Assembly: GCA_003344405.1 (NCBI GenBank)
Contig: NOWV01000031.1
Coordinates: 526,259 to 590,258, forward strand
Length of the DNA: 64,000 nt
Source of the DNA: Trichoplax sp. H2
Lineage: Eukaryota > Placozoa > Uniplacotomia > Trichoplacea
Reading direction: 5' to 3'
Positions 25,880-38,400 of the stretch are shown here, piece by piece. Each line of letters begins with the position of its first letter. Positions within the stretch are counted from its first letter, which is position 1. The notes under the pieces are model-generated. The model did no database searches and was not told the origin of the DNA. It saw nothing but the letters and a program-made list of their open reading frames with translations. The position numbers were made by a program, and so were the translations under genes.

Positions 25880-28800
25880 CTAGAATAAAAGAGAAGCATC
25901 ATTAATTTCAGTTCATCATTTTAGACACCTATGAATTAGCAAGGAATCTACGTGGTTAGCTCTAAGTAGCACGTCATTAAAAAAGTAATATTCACTACCG
26001 TGATACATTTGAAGGATATGGTAGGGAATCAAGGCAAGTGTTAATTTCTATCTAGCTCACTAGCTCAAAGTTGTACAAAATTAGCCGAAACTGAACTTCA
26101 TCATTGCATCTCATCCCCAATTTCCCATAGGCTCTCCTACCAAGGTGATGAGCTCTAAGTTGCATACAATTAACCTAAACTCATGCGCGTATTCATTCAT
26201 TGATTCATTTCTATCCCTTGGCTACTTCAACTTCTACTGGTGGCTAGCTGTAAGCTGCTTCAAATTAGCTTCAACTCAAACCTATTCATCGATTAATTTC
26301 TATCTCTTAATGCTCAGTGGACATGCATACCTCAACACTGAACTTAATACCGATTCTGAAATCATTTAATTTTAGGTAAATTTGTAGTTGGTGTGCTTAT
26401 ACGATCTCGGAAATAACATCAATTGAACGAATAATTGCTTGTACGTGCGTACAATGTCCTCAAATAACGATCATGGGTAGGACATGAGCGCAGAATTTAT
26501 ACAAGAAACGATTGTGTTCAAGAAATTGTCTGTGAATTAACGGAGTAAAGGAAAAGTTCTAAGTTTTGTTGGATACAATCCATACTGAATATAGTTCCGT
26601 TGTTCTACTGTGTCATGTAAGCTAGAATTCGTCCATGAATCTTGAACTCATGCAATTGTTCAACTTCAACCTATACAAGAGTTCTATGTTACAAATTTAC
26701 TTCAATCAAGACTAAAATTTGTCCTTTCATCTCTCTCTCTCTCTCTTATGCTAGTCCTATACTCTCCAATTTATACCTACTGTATAAAGGTTAGCTGGAA
26801 GTTGCATCATCCAAACGAATAGAAAAGTCCTCGATGCCATGACAACTATGGATGAATGAGTGTCGTATTTTATAACATATATATGATGGATGCAGAACGT
26901 GACTGTGACAAAATTTTCGTCCTTTGAAAGGTATTTCTATCGATAGCAAGATGTTATAGCATCACTGTTGTATACATTGCCTTACTTGAAGAGATGACTT
27001 CCATGATTCTAGCTGAATAAACTTCCAATCGCTTGATCTTCTTCAAGATGCGTTGCCATGTAGTTATGGACACGGATCGACTGCCTGAGTCAAGAGTTAG
27101 TCGATCTGGTATATAGCCCACCCTACAAATACTGATGGCCTATTAATCGCTTGATGCAATCGACTGTTGGCTACAGTACCCTCATGCACCTATTGGCAGT
27201 CTACTGTATCAATCCCTTCATTATGGCATACAAATAGTATACCGTCGTTGCACAACGGTAGTACAAAACCAACATAACGCATAAATAGGCACTAGTAGGC
27301 TACTGGATATTTAAATTTGATATGATTTAGAATAGAATTTCATCTTCCTATCACAGTTTACAGACCTCTAGTAGGAACTGCTGCGATTCAACTTTTTAGA
27401 GACATTAAAAAGGAGAGACGGCATACTGAGCCGCCATGCTTTCGCTCATGCATGGGATGGATGGACAATGTTGTGCAGTAGTGTACAGCATATGATGGAC
27501 GAGACGATATCCAGACTTTGCACGAGCTATTTTTGAACGCCTTTGATTTCCAATTATTGAGGTAAGAGAATGCTATAATAAGGACATGGAACATCCTCAA
27601 GTTTACATGGCTCTGCTTTAATGATGTTATATTCTATGCGGGTTGGTGGATAGTACATTGACCACCCCAAATCTTCAGCATCAGTGACGAATTTTTGCTA
27701 ATTAATCTGCAGGACAATAAACAAATATATTGCCAGGATTATTTCAAAGTCGATATGCTTTAGGTTTGATAGTAGCTATTAGGTGAATATTCATAGCTTT
27801 GAATCAATTATTGCTCAACAAATTAATATCATTCTCTTCGAGGGTAGTTATTGCAGTTCAAGTGTGCAATCGGACTACTACATGTAAAGTACTAAAGGGC
27901 TTGTTAGCAATCTAGAGTTGCGGAATAGTACATACATCCATTAATTCATGTAGCCCTCTTTCACTTGTAGTTGGATGTGAAAATTTGATTACGATAATGG
28001 CTCTTACTCATGCCTACTACTGTATACTGTAAGAGTAAATAGAGTGCTTGTAATATGTTGATCCTAACGAAAGGATAAAAAACTTGTTCATCGCTGTAAG
28101 TGAAAATTTCCATTCCTAATTATGATAGTTTACTATAATCATCACCAGCGACAGTTACAAATAATATCTACCATCTCAATGTCGTAAAAGGGCTCTACCG
28201 ATATAAAGTAATTAGGGATCCGATACAATCTTGTAGTTCATACATTCAAAGTTAATAATCACAGCAGCTCGTTATAGATGGTACTTGGAAGCCTAGTGGT
28301 GGACCTAGGGTTTTAAAAAAGACTTACAGAATGCTATCGAGTAATATTAATATGGAATTTATAAACTTCAGCAGTAATAACTGCGAGTCATGACTACTAT
28401 CAACTTACATGCACTAAGATCACAATCCATCTGATTTCATGATGAATTATCCATTTTTAACATACTACCATGATTGAAATACAGCACGACATACCTGCTA
28501 TGAAGTACGCCAGTGCTCATGTAGAGAATAATAGTTTACAAAAGAGTTAGTAGCTTAGCAGATGGTCAACTCGAAATGTATGCAGTATCGGCCATGACAG
28601 TAATAGTTTAAATTCAATCTACAAAATTCTACCAGGCCTCACAATCGAGGATAACTTTGTACTGTAATCTACGCAAAACATTTAAATCTTATCTAGTGAT
28701 GGAACACTCAGTTTTGGTAGAAACTTGAAGGGAATAATGAGAACTACAAACGTGAGCAAGTGGTGATACTGTTGTGTTTAAAAACAGAGACGACTATTGC

Positions 28801-28969
28801 TGCAAACAGTTAACGTCTGGCTAACGCTACTGTGTTAACAGACTTTCGTTGAAAACACAGGGAATAACGCAATCAGCATGTCGAGCATTACACATATGTA
28901 CGATACCCTACCACCATTTATCCAAGTTAAGGCTAATGACCACAGAACTTTTTGACGATACTGTACATT
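25880..28969. other. Upstream of PARN, mostly non-coding
   Basis: Should contain the missing first PARN exon and promoter, but I could not place them. Degenerate copies of a block (TTAATTTCTATCT...AGCTCA) appear at 26041, about 26205 and 26293, suggesting an old repeat. A (CT)n run lies at 26728-26746. A donor-like exon end at about 27560 (TTATTGAG|GTAAGA, plus) is preceded by about 25 open codons, but the peptide matches nothing known. Confidence 0.4.
26728..26746. repeat. (CT)n microsatellite
   Basis: A short uninterrupted run of about nine CT dinucleotides in non-coding DNA. Confidence 0.8.
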
Positions 28970-28975
28970 TTTATT
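28970..28975 (-). promoter_or_regulatory. Polyadenylation signal of RPL6
   Basis: AATAAA on the minus strand, 37 bases beyond the RPL6 stop codon at 29012-29014, which is a normal distance for a compact ribosomal protein gene. Confidence 0.65.
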
Positions 28976-29011
28976 CGATTAAAGATTCAACAAAACAGTT
29001 TGATAGGTTTT

Positions 29012-30677
29012 TTAAAACGCCATAGCATGTGGATATTGCTTCTTTCGTAGCGAAAAAGGAGCACGTAAATAAGGCTTCATCTGGTCAACCTTTGCAACGG
29101 CTGCGATGACTTGACTATCTACGGCTGCTTGATCTTCTTTCTTTTCAGGACTCGCCTCAGTTTTCTTTTCTTCCTCTTTAAACATTTCTTGATTCTTACG
29201 ACGTTTTGCTTGGGGATTCTTGAAGTAAGCATCGTTCAAGCGCTCAGGCAATTTCACACCACTAATGTCTAATTTTGTCTTAGTAGCAATTACATAAGCT
29301 TGATCGACACGTCTCAAAGGCACACCATTAATTTTGTAAGGACCTGCATTTCGGGATTAACAAAATATTTATCCATTACTAAAGATGTCCTTACACTATT
29401 AAATCCTAGTACAACTTATGGTTACGACACTGAGCCTAGAAGGGTTTATCGTCAGCTAAGTGTGAACTATTAATCAACCACTTAATGTCTTTCAGTTTAG
29501 TCTACTACAACTGTTTTCATCGCAGCCACTAGAAGCGAAATAAAGAACCTAATGCTTCTAAGATATGTGTATCATAAGCTACATTATACTGCAAAAACTA
29601 AATGATATGACACACATCCAGTAGTAACATGAGATAAAATACAAAACACTGTTCTGTCAAAGCTTTCAACTAACCAGTAACCAAAAGTAAACCAGAAGCC
29701 AACTGTTTCAAGAATACCACACGCTAGAATAATCATAATTAGATATCATTTCAGTTTAGAAGATCTTGCAATAATATTCAAAGTAAGTCTAATAAGACGA
29801 AACCTACCTTGCCACGGTGATTGCCAGCTAAAAGGATTAATACGGTACCGGGAGTAATCGACGAACGAAGTTTAGTTGGTCTTTGCTTCTTTCTGTTAAC
29901 TAGCGGCCTTCTGGTATCTTCAGTGGGGTAGTAACGAGGCTAAATAGATTCAACAACATCATCCTATGAGTCCTACTTTCTACTTTCTAACTGACTGAAG
30001 ATTAATAGCGTGAAATCAAGTTGTACAGCAGAATAGACAGGCTATCCACTAAAACGACATGAGGACAAGATATTGATGTGATACAAAAATCTCATTCTCC
30101 TTTCATTTGAGGATATTCAATATGGAATATCGGCAAACGATAATCCTTCTGCATGATACATTAATCTATCGTTATTACGATTTATTCGCAGCGGCAAACA
30201 TGCTCAAGCAAGGAGTAGAGTCTAGAACAAAGTGTTGAAATCGATCTTCATGACTTACTTCACGCTGGACAGGTAACACTCGTTGATTGCCATTTTTATC
30301 GCCTTTAACAGGTTTTACTATAGTCTTGGCAATTTCTTGAACAACCTTCTTTGTACCGACCTTCTTACGCTTGTACAATGCCCTTTTTCGGTACATTTGT
30401 GAGCGCGAGTACAACATTGCTCCTCCTGGGAGGACTTTATTTCGGGATTGATGAGGCTTACCCATGGCTGGTCTGTCAAGAAGATTGAAAAAAAAGTGTT
30501 TAATTGAACGTTTCGACTGGACATTATTTTACAACAGGATAAAGAGTATGTCTATCAAGGTTAATATTAATATGGAGCCCATAAAATATAGTCTGATGAA
30601 GAAGATAATTGAAGGATAGGAAATTTAGAAAAAGTCACACAGATCCGCCATTACCTGTCAATGAGGTGAAAGGAAGA
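29012..30677 (-). CDS. RPL6: 60S ribosomal protein L6 (eL6)
   Basis: Structural protein of the large cytosolic ribosomal subunit. The coding exons (minus) are 30465-30259 (exon begins at 30472), 29939-29808, 29723-29675 and 29343-29012, giving 239 residues. Characteristic blocks: [11 protein letters not shown] near the start, [88 protein letters not shown] and the C-terminal YPHAMAF. Human eL6 is 288 residues because of a longer basic N-terminal extension, which is absent here. A non-coding first exon is proposed at about 30677-30655, ending CAG|GTAATG and starting in a pyrimidine tract. A good poly(A) signal lies downstream at 28970-28975. Confidence 0.95.
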
Positions 30678-30678
30678 A
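30655..30678 (-). promoter_or_regulatory. Possible 5'TOP leader exon of RPL6
   Basis: On the minus strand the tract TTCTTCCTTTCACCTC (about 30678-30663) is followed by ATTGACAG and a donor GTAATG at 30654. The next acceptor (TTGACAG) is just before the exon holding the ATG at 30465. Terminal oligopyrimidine leaders of this form are typical of animal ribosomal protein genes and confer TOR-dependent translation. The transcription start is inferred, not seen. Confidence 0.55.
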
Positions 30679-30679
30679 T

Positions 30680-31540
30680 TTGCTGCGCGTGCTCGTACTT
30701 TTAAGCTAGCTCGCATGCTTCAAAACAGTGAAAATGATTCATGGCAAGCTACTACGCATGTACCGTACGCAGTACTGTCGGTCCGTCCTTTCGGCTGTAC
30801 ACTGTGTACAGTAATAAAGCACCTTGGGGCGGTAGCATGGAAGGAGGTGTAATCATCAATCAGGACTAAAAAAACTTCTAGAAAGTGTTCAGTTCTTACT
30901 GTATCTACAAGTTATATAACACATTTGAGCATTGACAGCGTCAGTCAATGGTTTACTACAGAACAGTACTGTATAATAGTGTATAGTACTGTATACAGCT
31001 GTATTGTAGACAGTCTGCAGTCCATAACTATGCGAATTACCCTTATTGAATTTCGACCTCAATTTCATGGGCGCGGCGAGCGCTAAACAGTGTACAACAC
31101 ATTGACACTGTACTGCATTCGCCTAAGTCCTTCCTTCCTTCCTTTCTGTCCCTTCTCCCTCAAAAAAGAACGGGACACCCTACCACCTCTACAGTGCAAA
31201 CAATTCAGGGCACAGTACAGTACTGTAGTACAGTGAGTGGACGACGTGATCCGAATACTGTACATTCGATATTACAATTTTTGCATCAATTTGTACAAAA
31301 TTGATCACAAATACATGTGGTTTTAAGATGTACGGAGAGCTCTTGATTTCCAGATTCTACATCCGTAATTCAGTTTTACATTTAAGCTGTAAATTTAGCA
31401 CTATAGCTATGCAATACCATCATTTTCGACGGTACCAAATAAAAGCACGTCAAATCAACACTTACAGTACTATGACTTACTACAGTACAGGGTACTGTGC
31501 ACTCTACTGGTTCAAATCCGTTCAGCCATGGTGGAGCCCT
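30680..31540. other. Intergenic DNA rich in GTAC/CTGTAC palindromes
   Basis: No gene found. Overlapping motifs such as CAGTACTGT, TGTACACTGTGTACAG, AGTACTGTATAC and CAGTACAGTACTGTAGTACA are dense at 30771-30812, 30961-31020, 31084-31112, 31208-31235 and 31465-31500. A (CCTT)n run sits near 31128-31146. Confidence 0.6.
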
Positions 31541-32330
31541 TAGCTGGGATATTACGTCTTTCAATTTGGAAGGCATTGACTTTGAAATTGGCTCAAATTT
31601 TCACCATTATGAAAGATTACAACAACCTTGAGTAATTGGCACTGGATGATTATTTTAATTTTGCTCATTCTAGAGTTATTTTATTTCTTAGAAGCAATTT
31701 CTAATGCAAACCATCAGTCACTGATACCTGCACCAACGGTTCAATCAGTATACAAATCACCCTGAAATAGTGATCTTATATAGAATCGAAACTGTAGTGC
31801 TAACTTTAATATTACGCCTTTCAATTTGGAAGGCATTGACTTTGAAATTGGCTCAAATTTTCACCATTATGAAAGATCACAACAACCTTGAGTGATTGGC
31901 ACTGGATGATTATTTTAATTTCGCTCATTCTAGAGTTATTTTATTTCTTAGAAGCAATTTCTAATGCAAACCATCAGTCACTGATGCCTGCACCAACGGT
32001 TCAATCAGTATACAAGCCACACTGAAATAGTGGTCTATAGTATCGATACTGTAGTGCAGTACGGTACGAGTATATTAGATGTTGTTTTAGAAACTGTATT
32101 GTACACTGTACAGTAGGTCGTACTCGGCTCGAATTCCCACCGCTTTTAGTAGCCCATGAATTGATTCTACTTTTCCGTGTCATGGATTGCTACAATACTT
32201 CTACCTCCTGTTTATGCCCTGCTATAATCTGATTACTATAAATGATAGCAATAAACGTTATATTTTGATGATGTCGATGAAATAAATGGACCAGTGTAAA
32301 TATCATCATCGCGGACAACTATCGAGCTTT

Positions 32331-32376
32331 GCTTACTCGTGTTCTACTGCGCGCAGAGTATAGTACACGAGTAAGC
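32331..32376. repeat. 12-bp hairpin, duplicated at 33060-33110
   Basis: GCTTACTCGTGT at 32331-32342 pairs with ACACGAGTAAGC at 32365-32376; the loop itself has the palindrome CTGCGCGCAG. In the duplicate, TTTGCTTACTCGT pairs with ACGAGTAAGCAAA. The outer base pairs differ between copies yet both stems still close. Confidence 0.7.
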
Positions 32377-32450
32377 GAACCTTAACGTCTCCCCTTCTTT
32401 AGGTTTAATCATATATGAATCAAACTAGTCGATTATTTAGTGTATGATCA

Positions 32451-32470
32451 NNNNNNNNNNNNNNNNNNNN
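32451..32470. other. Assembly gap (20 N)
   Basis: A run of exactly 20 N flanked by duplicated sequence on both sides; the number of N is a placeholder, not a measured length. Confidence 0.98.
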
Positions 32471-33185
32471 GCTCATTCTAGAGTTATTTTATTTCTTAGA
32501 AGCAATTTCTAATGCAAACCATCAGTCACTGATACCTGCACCAACGGTTCAATCGGTATACAAGCCACCCTGAAATAGTGGTTTATAGTATCGATACTGT
32601 AGTGCAGTACGGTACGAGTATATTAGATGTTGTTTTAGAAACTGTATTGTACACTGTACAGTAGGTCGCACTCGGCTCGAATTCCTACCGCTTTTAGTAG
32701 CCCATGAATTGATTCTACCTTTCCGTGTCATGGATTGCTACAATACTTCTACCTCCTGTTTATGCCTTACTATAATCGGATGACGATAATACTTCTACCT
32801 CCTGTTTATGCCCTGCTATAATCTGATCACTATAAATGATAGCAATAAACGTTATATTTTGATGTCGATGAAATAAATGGACCAGTGTCAATATCATCAT
32901 CGCGGACAACTATCGAGCAAAATACGATAATACTTCTACCTCCTGTTTATGCCCTGCTATAATCTGATTACTATAAATGATAGCAATAAACGTTATATTT
33001 TAATGTCGATGAAATAAATGGACCAGTGTCAATATCATCATCGCGGACAACTATCGAGCTTTGCTTACTCGTGTTCTACTGCGTGCAGAGTATAGTATAC
33101 GAGTAAGCAAACCTTAACGTCTCCCCTTCTTTAGGTTTAATCATATACGAATCAAACTAGTCGATTATTTAGTGTATGATCATAT

Positions 33186-34708
33186 CTGTAGCATGGAATA
33201 AATGAATAAGTCAACTTAAAATGAATCTTCTTTCTTTTTAACACGAAATTTGATCTTTTCTAATTCGCCCTTTTGTTATCGTTATTGTAAATATTTAAAT
33301 CAGTGATGATTATCTGATCTAACGTCCAGTAAAGTGTGAAGTTATACAATTGATCGCTACGAATGAATTTAATTAATAATTACAAAAATGATATCATTCA
33401 ACTGATTCATGACAGTTACATCACCACAATTTATCAATTCTTATCATAAAGAAAGTGATTGTCAAAATATTAAAATAACTTGAGCGGATAGCTACAAAAG
33501 ATTGAACCTAAGCCAAAATCATTATAATGATGGCCTATCATTTCAATCATAGAATCTATGTAAATTGATCATGGCTAATCTAACTTTAGGCTTAGGCCAT
33601 TCATTGCTTGAGCAATAGTGAAACAGACAGAGAAATTGGACATTGTTTTGATCATTTCTATAGCTATTCTAGTAGAAATTTGCAGCAATGTAATCATAGC
33701 TTTTAAAAGGAAGCAATTAATCGCCCAATGTAGATAGATGCTGATACTAGACAATCTAAAATTGTAAAGGTTAATTTATCATTAAAGTGGAAAATAAATT
33801 TCGCCATCAAACGTTGTAACCTATACATACTATAGCACTATACAAGTGTCTATACGCGTAATTCTATACGGAACATCTTAAACATAACAGAAGGTTTACC
33901 ATATGTCTTAATGAACAGATGCACTGTGTGCATGATGATATTTATAGTATCAAAACAATCAAAATTCCCTCAATGTAAGAGTTAAGGTATGCTTCATTTC
34001 AGTAATCTATTATCACAGAAACATTAATATTGTAAGAGTTCAATTCCATATCAAGGGTAGGAATTTAGTTCAATAAAGGCACTAATTGTTTGTTTCTACT
34101 ATACTTTCATTCTAAGTAGCTGTATAATTGGTATGATCAATCTCATTTAAGATGATTTAATAGCTCTGTTAAAGCGAACAAATGTTATAGTAGTCTGAAT
34201 AAATTAGTATTTAATGATGCAATATAACAATATGAAACGTTAATTAAAAAGGTAAAATAATAGCATTCATAGACAGTATTATTATAAAATTTCTATAGAA
34301 GAGATAACAACGTCTACTATAACATGATCTATCCTTTTATTGTTGTCTGCAAAGCTTTTACCAAATACTAAAGCATGAATTAAATTATAAAGATTAATAT
34401 TGATAGTTAGATTGACACAGTATTACATAAGAAGTTAATTTGTAAAACTCACGAATATATTGACTGTTGATCAAGTAATAAAGGTAGCGAGTGCCGTTTT
34501 CATTTTTCTGTTTAAATCGTAGCTGGAAACTAACGAAATTACTCAATCAATCAATCAAATTATAATTATTTCATTGTAAATAAATACTAATGCTATTTGA
34601 AGTAAGAATTAAAGATCAAGATTACTTTTAATCAACTTATTGCCTTATCTGAGGTTCATTTAGCCGAAACAAATAAGAACTATCTATACAAGTGGATTTT
34701 TATAAATC
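33186..34708. other. AT-rich upstream region of the noggin-like gene
   Basis: No exon chain or ORF of note. Part of it (33290-33459 and 33615-33765) is copied in the small contig at 39397-39717. The last few hundred bases should hold the noggin promoter and 5' UTR. Confidence 0.5.
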
Positions 34709-35434
34709 ATGTTTAATAATTTAGTATCCATGTGGTGTCAATGGTTATACTTTGCTTTACTGTTGTCAAGTTTACAACTAAGCGTTGGAAAAGCACTATC
34801 TATTAACGCAATACCGACTCTAGATCTTCGACCTGTTCCTAGTGATGATTTAGATGATATTAAAGCGCCCTCTTTTCAAGCTGATTCGCTACCACTGGCA
34901 CAGACTATTGATCATCCTGCATTAAGGAAGAAACTAGGCAAATATTACGATCCACAGTATATGTCGATAGGAAAGCCAAGATTACCCCATTACTTAGCTA
35001 ATAATACTAACTTGTCACAGTACGTGGTTAAAGTAACAGGATTAGACGAGAAAACTGTGTTACCACAGTTTAAAGATTTTAAATTGATGGGGTATGATGG
35101 TAAAATCTATAAAATTGGCCGTGACAGTCGTAAAAAAGTTAAAAGGTGGTTATCGTCGACAACGTTCTGTCGAGTTCAATATAAATGGATCGATTTAAGT
35201 TCAGCTATTTGGCCTCGATATATTTTACAGGGAAGTTGTATTAATGACAGATCTTGTTCAATTCCGCCTGGTATGACCTGCCGTGGTACAGAGTATAAAT
35301 ATAAAAGATTATTAACTTACACATGTTTAATCAAACGATCTCACGATAAAAATGGTAAAACAATTGTTCATAAGCGTTGTACTTGGAGAAAGTTTAAATT
35401 TCCAATTCTTACTCGTTGTGAATGTAAATGTTAA
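34709..35434 (+). CDS. NOG: Noggin-like secreted BMP antagonist, intronless
   Basis: Noggin binds BMP ligands outside the cell and blocks both receptor sites. The single open frame gives 241 residues (human noggin 232) in one exon, as in vertebrate noggin genes. A signal peptide is visible (hydrophobic WLYFALLLSSLQLSVG at about 12-27); Met8 could be an alternative start. The N-terminal clip is recognisable as LRKKLGKYYDPQYM (vertebrates LRALLGGHYDPGFM). A basic stretch RKKVKRW precedes the cystine knot, like the heparin-binding site. The C-terminal part has nine cysteines in the noggin order, including WPRYILQGSC, CSIPPGMTC and a final RCECKC. N-linked sites NNTN and NLS are present. Canonical AATAAA lies at 35728-35733. 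Confidence 0.9.
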   Translation: MFNNLVSMWCQWLYFALLLSSLQLSVGKALSINAIPTLDLRPVPSDDLDDIKAPSFQADSLPLAQTIDHPALRKKLGKYYDPQYMSIGKPRLPHYLANNTNLSQYVVKVTGLDEKTVLPQFKDFKLMGYDGKIYKIGRDSRKKVKRWLSSTTFCRVQYKWIDLSSAIWPRYILQGSCINDRSCSIPPGMTCRGTEYKYKRLLTYTCLIKRSHDKNGKTIVHKRCTWRKFKFPILTRCECKC

Positions 35435-38400
35435 AGTATAAAAAATAGGCAAGTTCTGTAGAATAGATCTATTTAAAATTAATAAGCAACCACTGTGACT
35501 ATTTCGATACTTTAATTTGCCACACATTAACAATTGATGCCAGTGATTGTTTTCCTATATTTTTGTTGCCTATATTACTAGATTAACGTCAATAAGCTAA
35601 GATTAATCTAAACTAATTAAAGTTTCATAGCGTTTATTTCCTTACCGTTTTTTGACAAGATTATTATTGCAAAGCAGAGGTTTTACGTACGAGTATGTAG
35701 CTTTCCTTCCTGTATACTTTTAGTATTAATAAAATAAAGAAACGCTTAAGACTATATTTTTGAGTGATTCCGTTATTAACGTCTTTTTGCTTGCTTTCAT
35801 TATAACTATAATCTATTCTCTAATTAATCTTACAAAAATCGTTATCGTAACAGATTCTAAACTGATCCAGTTAGAAAGAATATTAAAGCTACGATTAGTG
35901 ACATTTTTATGATTTTTAAAGTAGACAAAATAGTATATTTAGCATAAACCTTTTGTAGATGGCATATTATTCTACTTTGTATTGTATTTATTAGCTATCA
36001 ATTTTAATTTCGATTATAATTTTGAGTTAATTACAGTATAACTGCCGTACAATTTAAAAGCGGTACTGGGATAGTCTGTAGGATGATCTTCGAATAATCT
36101 TAATCAAACTTTCATAAAAATAGAATTTAATATCGTAACCCTTTCATAGAGATATCATATAGTAATTACCCCCAGCAGTTAGTCGATCAACACTGGATTT
36201 AGATACTTGCAGTCCTAAGACTCTTTACGCTTATATAACCACAGTTTGTTTTGAGATCTATTTCTTTAGTATCTTTCGGTAATTAAGCGGTAGTTCCATC
36301 ATTTTATTTTATTCAAAAAAAAGCTGAAAATGGGTGTTTTTCATGCTTAGTGTAATAAGTAATAATAACTATTTGATAAATTGATCCGCTTCTGAACTCC
36401 AACTGTAAATTAGTGGTAGATTCATACTAACCCATTCCTATATTTGCAGTTCAGCATTATTCTTTCCCTTTAACATATAATATTCGTAATTTGACATTGT
36501 ATAATACATTTTACAATAAGATTCTTTTAAAAGTAGCCATTTCTTGTCCAATTGTAAGTATAAACTGTTATTTGAGAATGATTAAGATGGTTAAATCTAG
36601 CGAATTAGGTATAGCAAATAGCTCCAGTCTTCCCTAAATCTGTATGATATAATAGTTATTTATTCCACGTTATATATTATTATTCAAGTTTCACTAGTTA
36701 AGCATTCTTCCTTAGGATAGCATAATCCCAAATGGTTACTTTAATATTATCTAATTATTCAAAATTTTGTAATGTGCCAACACTAAGGAAGTAAACTTAT
36801 CCCAAAGATTTATATAACATAATCACATAATAACTAGGAAGTAAATTTTTCCCCACAAAACAAGGATCATTACATCTGAATTTGAGACAAATTGTTGTTG
36901 CTAAATAGACGTCGGGAATAAGTACTTCATTGAATCATAATACTTAATCATTTATGTTGAACGTATAACTTACGATATTATTATGCATTTAAAATAATAT
37001 AATTTATTTTTTTAGATTAGTGATATCAATAGAAGTTCGATGATGGCAACATAAACGTCTTTAGATTGCTACACTTGTATTTATGCTACTGTAAAGCACT
37101 GAAATTTTATTTTAATTTTATTAGCATCAAGTTTTAACAGTTTGTTTATAACGAATAAGTTCAAGTCTTTTGGCATTTTGTGACAATGATGACGCTACAG
37201 CTTTAAATAGAAGAAGGCCCATATTACTCTATACCATAGAATGGGGCCGCATTTTAGACAAGACTAAAAATGAACCTAAATTGTTTGACTTAGATCAGAC
37301 TCATCGAATTAAGCTATTTACCATTCTAATATTTTATTGTTTATAAACAATTATAATATTAATTATTGTTATCAAATTCAGGCTAGTAAGAGACATCTAA
37401 TTTTTTTAATGTCTCTCCTATTTACCTTCATTAATAGGAAATGATTTAAACTCTTTGATTGATTTAAACTCTGATTGCAATGTAAGAAAATTTCGGCATT
37501 GCAAGTAGAGATAAGTGCTGAATCACAAACGCCCGAGTTATCTAGTCAATATTAGATTACTTGCTGATTATCATCAACAGTATTAATTGAAATGAATTGC
37601 GTTAAACCTTATTTCCAACTAAACCGTGCCTACCTGATTGTATTGCAGCACGTAAACAGTAAAATAGAACAATAGTCTGTAATATGTAATTATTTCACGC
37701 TAACAATTAACAGACCGTAGTTAATTATGATCAGGCAAGCCAATTTGTTCTTGATCAGCGTAGTATTATTGAACATGTTTTGAAGGGAATTTAATCGTAA
37801 ACTATACTTTGATTCAAGTTGATTTCCAAGTATCAATATATCAATGTTCTATTTCTATTTTGGTTATAGTGAAGATCATTATTTTCTTCGCTTGTTTGAT
37901 AATAGATATATTTTTACCTATTTGTAGGTAACTAACTGTTAATGATACTGACAACAAAATAGTTTACCTTTCCTAGCATTATTATACAAATGGCGATTCT
38001 TTTCTAATTATAGAAAAGAAGATTATAATTCGGTATTAATTTGATCTCATGGATGAATTATAATGTCCTCGGATATGATCCAAGGTTTAACTACAGTTAT
38101 ACTTTGGCCATCCATTGATCATTTAATCGAATTGATCCAAAACCACGAATAAAATAGTAGGAGTATTTTTAATATTAAAATTATAGTTATGTACGTATAA
38201 TTAGATGCTAATTCGTTGGTACCCAGCAAGCTATTGTCTAAAAACAATGTGTTTTGGGGGGATCCTATGCGTATTATTGGGCAAAAGATGGAAATGGGCC
38301 ATTTTTTATTATTTTCATCCAGCATTGATCTTCATAACATGCATTATTGTAAATAACGTGCTAGTCTGTTCGATCAGAAAGTATGTAATGTAGAAAAAGA

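Larger units (their letters stand above)
31551..33185. repeat. Repeat cluster interrupted by an assembly gap
   Basis: A unit of about 260 bp (CAATTTGGAAGGCATTGACT ... CACTGATACCTGCACC) is present at about 31555-31800 and again at about 31816-32055, and its distal part a third time from 32471. A second unit of about 150 bp starting AATACTTCTACCTCCTG occurs at 32194, 32788 and 32939 (partial copy at 32742). Sequence 31923-32450 reappears across the N run as 32471-33181 with extra copies of the 150-bp unit. No coding potential. Confidence 0.85.

Noticed and set aside
27388-27600. 70-codon minus ORF and a plus-strand donor-like exon end at about 27560
   Set aside because: Neither peptide resembles a known protein and no partner exons were found.
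32001-32731. Two nearly identical 60-codon minus ORFs
   Set aside because: They are the same repeat sequence duplicated across the assembly gap, not genes.
38119-38393. Small ORFs on both strands
   Set aside because: AT-rich, no motif, no splice partners.
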